Source of the DNA: Irpex lacteus
Lineage: Eukaryota; Basidiomycota; Agaricomycetes; Polyporales; Irpicaceae
Direction of reading: 5' to 3'
Length of the DNA stretch: 64,000 nt
Assembly: GCA_001986395.2 (NCBI GenBank)
Contig: MQVO02000002.1
Span: 124,001 to 188,000, forward strand
Positions within the stretch are counted from its first letter, which is position 1. Each line of letters starts with the position of its first letter. Of this stretch, positions 58,053-64,000 are shown piece by piece. A program made the translations under genes and the position numbers. The notes under the pieces are model-generated. The model saw nothing but the letters and a program-made list of their open reading frames with translations, was not told the DNA's origin and did not search any database.

Positions 58053-60673
58053 GAAGGGCCGTTCTTAGAGCTACGCAAGTCCGACCCCGTATACCACGTA
58101 ACAACAAATTCGATGTACTCGCCGATTGTATTTATGAGACAGGTTCGGAATCAGAGCATTTCCACGTACCCATCACAGTCTCCGGTGTGCGAAGATCGAA
58201 GGAAGTCGTAGCAATGGTGGACAGTGGAGCATCCACCCTGTTCATCAACAAGAGGTTCGTAGAAGAAAATCGTATACGAACAAGGAAACTCAGGGAACCA
58301 ATCCCTGTGTACAACATCGACGGGACACCTAATCAGAATGGGTCCATCAGTGAAGTTGCCGTGCTCAACATGAAGATTGGGGAGCACGATGAACGGACAG
58401 TATTCACGGTCACAAACATTGGCCCTGAAAATGTTATTATTGGAATCGACTGGTTGAGATATCACAATCCCAGTATCGATTGGTCAGAGGGGATACTCAG
58501 GATGGATGGGTGCCCTGAGGCTTGCGAAGCAAAGGACAGACTTCTGAAACCAGAATCGACGTGTAAGGGTGATACGGAGGTCCGGCTTACGGCCCCCGCA
58601 CGTTCGAAGAAGGTTTCTAAAGAAAGGCCTAAGCAGAAGCAGCCAAAGCGGCTGGAAATAGGAAAGGGATATATCCTTGAAGCGGACAATATGGAAGAAC
58701 CCACCAACGAGCAGGGTAATGATGAGACGTCCTTTGACCCAGAGAAGTTGGCAAAGCTTCAAGCCACTACTCCAGTCACCCAAATTGGGGGAAAAGGCAC
58801 ACCTCGTCATTCAACCACTCGTCATGAGTCTCTGTACGCGTCTCTATGCACTAAAGACGACAGGCTGTTTGTCATGGCCGGCTACACGTACTCTACTGAG
58901 TTAGCCGAAGCCGAAGCCAAGTCTAAACCAACTAAGACGTTAGAAGAGATGATTCCGGAACAGTATCGAGAACACATGCACGTATTCTCGAAGGCAGAGT
59001 CAGAACGCCTTCCTGAACACAAGCCACATGACCATGCTATCGAGCTGACACCAGAAGCAAAGGGCTTCCATGCAAAGGTTTACCCGTTATCCCAGAACGA
59101 ACAAGTTGAACTTGACAAGTTTCTCAAGGAGAACTTGGAGAAAGGGTACATTCGACCGTCTAAGTCACCAATGGCGTCTCCCTTCTTCTTTGTCAAAAAG
59201 AAGGATGGAAGTCTTCGACCGGTACAAGATTACCGAAAGTTGAATGAGATGACCATCAAGAATCGATACCCGTTACCCCTGATTTCCGAGTTAATGGACC
59301 GGTTGAAAGACTCCCGGTACTTTACCAAACTCGACGTTCGGTGGGGATACAACAATGTTCGCATCAAGGAAGGAGACGAGTACAAGGCTGCCTTTGTTAC
59401 CAACAGAGGATTGTTCGAACCCACGGTGATGTTCTTCGGGCTTACCAATTCGCCCGCAACATTCCAGAACATGATGAACGACATCTTTGCAGATCTCGTT
59501 GCCGAAGGAAAGGTCACGGTGTATCTAGATGACATCCTGATCTTCTCCAATGATCTGGAAGAACACCGTACAGTAGTTCACGAAGTACTCAGACGGCTCA
59601 GGGAACATGATCTATTCCTAAAGCCAGAAAAGTGCGAGTTTGAACAAGCCTCTGTCGAGTATCTAGGAGTGATAGTTTCGCACAATCGCATCCAGATGGA
59701 CCCAGTGAAAGTTAAAGCTATCACTGAGTGGCCAACACCACAAAATCCATCCGATGTGAGACGTTTCCGTGGTTTTGCAAATTTCTACCGAAGGTTCATC
59801 AAAGACTTCGGGAAAATCTGCAAACCCCTAGATCGACTGACAGGCAAAGAGCCTTGGAAGTGGGGGGCTGAGGAGCAAGCGGCATTCGATGAGCTGAAAG
59901 GGAGATTTGCCACTCATCCAGTACTAGCCATGTGGGACTTCAACAAACCAACGCGTGTGGAAACAGACGCCTCTGGGTTTGCCACAGGCGGTGTACTTGA
60001 GCAAAAACAGGATGATGATGCTTGGCACCCCGTAGCTTATCTGTCAGAAGGAATGACGGAAACCGAGCGTAACTACGAGATCTATGATCGCGAACTTCTC
60101 GCAGTTGTTCGCGCGTTAGAGAGCTGGCGCCACTACTTGGAAGGACTCCCTGAGAAGTTCATAGTCTATTCAGACCACAAGAACTTGGAGTACTGGACAA
60201 AGGCCAGAAATCTCACGCGACGGCAAGCTCGGTGGGCGTTGTTCCTATCACGGTTCAACTTTGAAATTGTACCACGTCCAGGCAAAGCCATGGGTAAACC
60301 TGATGCCCTTACTCGGCGAAGCCAACATGAGGTCAAGGACGAGGATGACAATCAGAACCAAGTGATTCTGACACCGGACAGGTTCCGGGCGGCCGCCTCT
60401 CAACGGGGACATGCAAGGGTAGTACCGGATAGAAAGCTGTTGAAACGTATTCGTGAATGTTCGACGAAAGATGCAGAAGTAGCAGACGCTCTAGCGAAGG
60501 TCCAAAATCTCGGACCCAAGCAACTCAGCAAAGGGTTAGACGAATGGAACACGGAGGATGGATTACTCCTGTTCCGGGGAAAAGTCTATGTTCCCAAAGA
60601 CCCTGAGCTACGTAAAGAGCTTACCCGACTTCACCACGATGTGCCGGTGTCGAATCAGAAAAAGGACTGGTGA
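58049..60673 (+). pseudogene. pol: Pol polyprotein of element 1, truncated before integrase
   Basis: The frame is -1 relative to gag and has no ATG at its start; TTG at 58049 is only the first codon after the gag overlap. Domains: aspartic protease with MVDSGASTLFIN near residue 58; reverse transcriptase with KKKDGSLRPVQDYRKLNEMT and the active site VYLDDILIFSND near residue 491; RNase H with ETDASGFATGGVLEQ near residue 637 and YSDHKNLEYWTKARNLTRRQ. The sequence then runs to RLHHDVPV, where the integrase H2C2 finger should continue, and at 60648 passes into the LTR of element 2. The last 8 codons to 60673 are LTR-encoded. Confidence 0.85.
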
Positions 60674-61527
60674 GTTCGGGGCGGAACGACGAGGACGGAG
60701 AGCAGAACGAGGGACTAGCTTCAAGCTATCACCTGTACTGGGTTGGGCTAACACACACGCCTGCGTGCAATAAACAAAAGGCTCTCCTGATACCGTTCCT
60801 TGACGAACCTAACCTTTACTGCTGAGGATCGTTGGACCAGACGTTAGGTCGAACTACCCCAGTCGTTCGTTGGGGGAGAAGAAGGTACGTTCAGGCAGAG
60901 ATAGCTGACTGAGATTTACAATTCGGCTCGAAACGATTACCCACAACTGGCTTCAGTGGCTAGCACTAACAGCGAGTAGTAGTAGTATCCAGATAGCTCG
61001 GACGACCTGCGCTTCGACTAACAAGAAATCACGATCCCCTTCACAGCTCGTGTGTGCCTGCTGGATGTGATTCTCTTGCTCGATTGACAGAACTTGACAG
61101 CAGTGACAGTGTAGGCGTTCGGTACCTACCAATGTCCAAAGCTCAAGTATCGACGTGGGAGACTAGCTGAGTAACTGACTTCTGACTGACTGCTTGACTG
61201 GCTCTGACTGATGACGGTTGAGGTGTAAACTGTAACTTGCTTGTCTTTTCTCTGGGGGCACTCTGGCCGCCTTATATACATGTGGGAAGCACTGTATCTA
61301 CTAGCACAGCCTTTGCTGTGCGGTTACTTAGCAATCTACATAGCCTCTGAATTTCCTTGACAACCGTTGCTACTCAAAACATAGCCTCAATTCCTATGAC
61401 TCACTCCTTGGAAACTGGTTGCTAGGGGACTTGGGGGCTGTGCTGGGCTTACTAAGCTTTGCTACCAATGCATGAGACTTGAACTATCGCTTATGTAACC
61501 AACCCATTACAGAGTAATGGCGTTACA
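60648..61527 (-). repeat. 3' LTR of element 2 (about 880 bp)
   Basis: Read on the minus strand it starts TGTAACGCCATTACTC at 61527 and ends GATTCGACA at 60648, giving TG...CA ends. A TATA box (tatataaggcggcc on the minus strand, near 61265-61279) lies within it. It begins 30 bp after the pol stop codon of element 2. The left border is set by where element 1 pol homology stops. The five bases before it (gccgg, 60643-60647) are the likely target-site duplicate. Confidence 0.65.
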
Positions 61528-61557
61528 TCCGCGGGGCACTTGAAATTGCAACTGTCC

Positions 61558-64000
61558 TCAGTTGCTGTCAGACTCTGGATCTGATTCAGAATCGGAGTTG
61601 GCATCTTCCATGACAACTTCTTCATCTTCTGATGCGTTTTCCTCATCATCTGAGTCTTCTTCTGCTGCCATGTCCTGCAAGCGGGAGTCGGTTCGAGAGA
61701 TATAAGGCAGCAAGCGCTGAGCGGCTACACCTTGACGCATAACAGTTCCATCCAATTCCTTTAGAACATATGATCCACCTTTGGTTTGGCGAACAACTTC
61801 ATATGGGCCTAGATAACGTGGGAAGTATTTCTTGTCCAAACTCTTATCCTTGGCATTGTTCCTTTGAAGCACCAAAGTGCCTGGTGCTAGGTTACTGGTC
61901 CATAAGGTACGCTTGTAACGTCGCTCAAAGTGTTCTTTAGATTTGAACCTGTGCTTGCGAAGGGTCTCTGCGGCACGCTCTAGGTCTTCATCGCGCTTCT
62001 CAAACTGCTGAATACGTAGGGCCAGGAGATCAGCAGGTTCCATATTGGACTTGAAACCGGTGACCATGAGTGATGCTTCGGCAAGGTCGATAGGTAGAAC
62101 GGGAGTAGTACCATAGAGTAGGTAGAAGGGGGAGAATCCAGTCTGACGACGAGTAGTGCACTTGTCTGCAAAGAATGCGGCATGAACATGTGTGTACCAC
62201 TTGCTTGGCTGGCCGTTGCAAGCCTTCATGATGCTTTGACGAATGGTAAAGTGGCCGCGCTCAACTACACCGTTGGCTCGAGAGTTATAAGGTGAGATTG
62301 AGATTCGAGGAAGATGATATCGATCCATCAGTTCAGTAAATGCTCCTTGAACTTCTGGGCCATTATCTGTAGTCACTTGACCAATTGCACCATATCTGCA
62401 TAAGATCTCCTCAAAGAAGAAGTTGGCTAATGCGTTGGCTTTGATATTGCGCAAGGCTCGGCCTTCGGCTGCACCGGTAAGATCATCACGTGCTGCAACC
62501 AGATATTCAAAACCTCCTCCTTTAGGCATGTACATGACATCTACGTGGATCTTGGAGAACACAGTTGCAGGGGTAGAGACCATGAGAGGTAGCTGCGGTT
62601 TCCTAGTGTTCCAAAGTTGGCACTCGTGACATGAGCGCACGTGATGCTTGACATCTTCGAACATAGTAGGCCAATAGAATCGCTCCTTACATGTCTGCAT
62701 GACTGCGTACTGACCACGATGGCCCAACTCTTCATGGACCTCAGCTAGGATCTGCTGTCTGCGAGCTTCACGAAATATAACCTTGGTAGGACGTTTGGTA
62801 CCTTGACGTCTGAACATCGCTCCTTCTTGAACATAGAATCTTTGAGCTTTTCGCATGAACTGGCGCTTTGTTTGCTCAGTGTTGCAACGTTCGGGAAGGT
62901 GTAAGCTTGTGAGAAAGCGAAATATGTCTGCCAATAACTGGTCCTTGGGTGAGAGCATAGCATAGACTTCTGCATGAGTGAAGGTTCGTTGGCCAGGGCC
63001 ATCACTGATGAATAGGGCAATGTTGTCCAGCCAGTCATCATCATCATCCTCTATCTCTTCATCTTCAGCCATCTCTCTCCTGGAAAGTGCATCTGGACCT
63101 TTGTGACGTTCAGCGGGCACATGAATGAGCTCAAAGTCAAAGAGCAAGATCCCTTGGATCCATCGATTGATAGTGGCATTGGGCTGCAGATCTGGTTCGT
63201 TAAGCATCCCTTTAATGTACTTGGCATCCACTTCAACCTTTAGAGTCTTGACTCCAACGAGATATAAGCGATAAGCTCTCAACGCTCGGTATAAGCCATA
63301 AAGTTCTAGCTTGGGTTGGGAGTAACGAGATTCGCGCTCATTCATAGGAATGGATCCGTATCGAGCTGGACGTTTCTTCCACTCATCATCATACTGGGAT
63401 AGAATGAAGCCGACTGCGATGAAGCTGGAGTCAACTGAAAGTACAACAGGTTGGTTGGAAGTGTAGTCGATAGGGCGTAAAGCAGGTGGGGAGGTGATAG
63501 CCTGTTTTAAGGTGTCAAAAGCTTCTTGGCGCCTTTCATCCCATTCAAACTCCACGTCATTGCGAACAAGCTCGGTAAGTGGTCGTGCTAAGGCAGAATA
63601 GTTCTTAATCCATATGCGAACGGTTCCGCAGAGTCCGAGAAATCCACGCACATCCTTAACAGTCTTGAGCGTAGGCCACTTCAGGATCTTATCTATCTTC
63701 TGATCATCAGGTAGACGACCTTGAGGTGTGCATTTCTGTCCAACGATGAGCACTTCTGGTCTGCCTAACTGGACCTTAGATGGAGAGAAAGTACCACCAG
63801 CGTGACCAACACGGTGAACAACACGATGAACATCATTAGCATGTTCCCAGATGAAACGTCGGATACCAGGATTCTCAGGTAACAGCTCAGGATTTCCATG
63901 TGCATCAGGGTAAATCGTGGAGGGTCCTTTGATAGGCAAATCATCTATGAAGATATCTGCGACATGCGGAATCTCATGCTGAAGGATGAAGGCCATACAA
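61558..64000 (-). CDS. pol: Pol polyprotein of element 2: end of RT, RNase H, integrase (5' partial)
   Basis: Open from the right edge to a stop at 61558, at least 812 residues. The visible part starts just before the RT active site ADIFIDDLPIKG, followed by the RT thumb (VHRVGHAGGTFSPSKVQLGR), RNase H (VVLSVDSSFIAVGFILSQYD, then VEVDAKYIKGML), and the linker HVPAERHKGPDALSRRE. Integrase has the zinc finger HEELGHRGQYAVMQ...SCHECQ and the catalytic D, D, E in IHVDVMYMP, VTTDNGPEVQG and RANGVVERGH. A GPY-like segment (YFPRYLGPYEVVRQTKGGSY) follows and the protein ends in a long acidic tail (DSDDEENASEDEE). No chromodomain is seen. The first visible Met (63996) is internal, not the start. Confidence 0.9.
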   Translation of the reverse strand, partial: CMAFILQHEIPHVADIFIDDLPIKGPSTIYPDAHGNPELLPENPGIRRFIWEHANDVHRVVHRVGHAGGTFSPSKVQLGRPEVLIVGQKCTPQGRLPDDQKIDKILKWPTLKTVKDVRGFLGLCGTVRIWIKNYSALARPLTELVRNDVEFEWDERRQEAFDTLKQAITSPPALRPIDYTSNQPVVLSVDSSFIAVGFILSQYDDEWKKRPARYGSIPMNERESRYSQPKLELYGLYRALRAYRLYLVGVKTLKVEVDAKYIKGMLNEPDLQPNATINRWIQGILLFDFELIHVPAERHKGPDALSRREMAEDEEIEDDDDDWLDNIALFISDGPGQRTFTHAEVYAMLSPKDQLLADIFRFLTSLHLPERCNTEQTKRQFMRKAQRFYVQEGAMFRRQGTKRPTKVIFREARRQQILAEVHEELGHRGQYAVMQTCKERFYWPTMFEDVKHHVRSCHECQLWNTRKPQLPLMVSTPATVFSKIHVDVMYMPKGGGFEYLVAARDDLTGAAEGRALRNIKANALANFFFEEILCRYGAIGQVTTDNGPEVQGAFTELMDRYHLPRISISPYNSRANGVVERGHFTIRQSIMKACNGQPSKWYTHVHAAFFADKCTTRRQTGFSPFYLLYGTTPVLPIDLAEASLMVTGFKSNMEPADLLALRIQQFEKRDEDLERAAETLRKHRFKSKEHFERRYKRTLWTSNLAPGTLVLQRNNAKDKSLDKKYFPRYLGPYEVVRQTKGGSYVLKELDGTVMRQGVAAQRLLPYISRTDSRLQDMAAEEDSDDEENASEDEEVVMEDANSDSESDPESDSN

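Larger units (their letters stand above)
55576..60647 (+). mobile_element. Ty3/gypsy LTR retrotransposon 1, interrupted by element 2
   Basis: 5' LTR, leader, gag and pol read on the plus strand. Pol stops abruptly after the His-His-Asp that begins the integrase zinc-finger region, exactly where the LTR of element 2 begins. Integrase, the rest of pol and the 3' LTR are expected to the right of element 2, beyond the window. Both ORFs are free of stops and frameshifts, so the insertion is recent. Confidence 0.8.
60648..64000 (-). mobile_element. Ty3/gypsy LTR retrotransposon 2, inserted antisense into element 1 (partial)
   Basis: Comprises the 3' LTR and the 3' two-thirds of pol on the minus strand. 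Its 5' part (rest of reverse transcriptase, protease, gag, 5' LTR) lies beyond the right edge. It belongs to a different gypsy lineage from element 1: its RT active site is FIDD rather than YLDD, and it lacks the same RNase H motif. Confidence 0.8.

Overview
The window is nuclear DNA of a mushroom-type basidiomycete (Agaricomycetes). The evidence is: genes split by many introns of about 50-60 bp with GT/AG borders; Agaricomycete-type families (three seven-helix DUF6533 proteins, a DUF6535 membrane protein, a small LWD-motif membrane protein); and Ty3/gypsy retrotransposons. Exon models were read by hand; where every exon is listed, the lengths sum to a multiple of three. Protein family names come from recognised motifs, not from a search.

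Layout. 1-152: 5' end of an unidentified gene leaving the window on the minus strand. 2.1-12.5 kb: a peroxisomal MaoC-type enoyl-CoA hydratase ending in SKL, a C-terminal Zn2Cys6 regulator, a doubtful small gene, a STAND-like N-terminal fragment, and a senescence/spartin-type protein with an internally duplicated N-terminal module. 13.1-20.1 kb: the XPF/Rad1 repair nuclease, tail to tail with a DUF6533 membrane protein, then an NmrA-like Rossmann protein. 22-28 kb: a small single-pass membrane protein and two tandem DUF6533 genes. 28-36 kb: a tail-anchored protein head to head with an RRG7-like mitochondrial nuclease-fold protein, then a long Ser-rich protein with an 841-bp intron. 36-47.7 kb: DUF6535 membrane protein, U3 snoRNP WD40 protein Rrp9, an alpha/beta hydrolase and a secreted serine carboxypeptidase.

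47.9-52.6 kb: a direct tandem duplication of about 2.1 kb. Each copy carries an eight-exon ricin-B-type beta-trefoil lectin gene and, upstream of it, an array of diverged units of about 200 bp with an inverted CCACCTG/CAGGTGG core. This is the most unusual structure in the window. 52.9-54.9 kb: NADP-isocitrate dehydrogenase, whose first exon encodes a mitochondrial presequence while a second in-frame start lies inside its first intron.

55.6-64.0 kb: nested LTR retrotransposons. A plus-strand Ty3/gypsy element (540-bp 5' LTR, gag, pol) is cut at the start of its integrase region by the 3' LTR of a second gypsy element lying antisense, which runs out of the window.

The genes are mostly independent housekeeping and accessory loci. 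No biosynthetic cluster, CRISPR array, tRNA or rRNA was seen.
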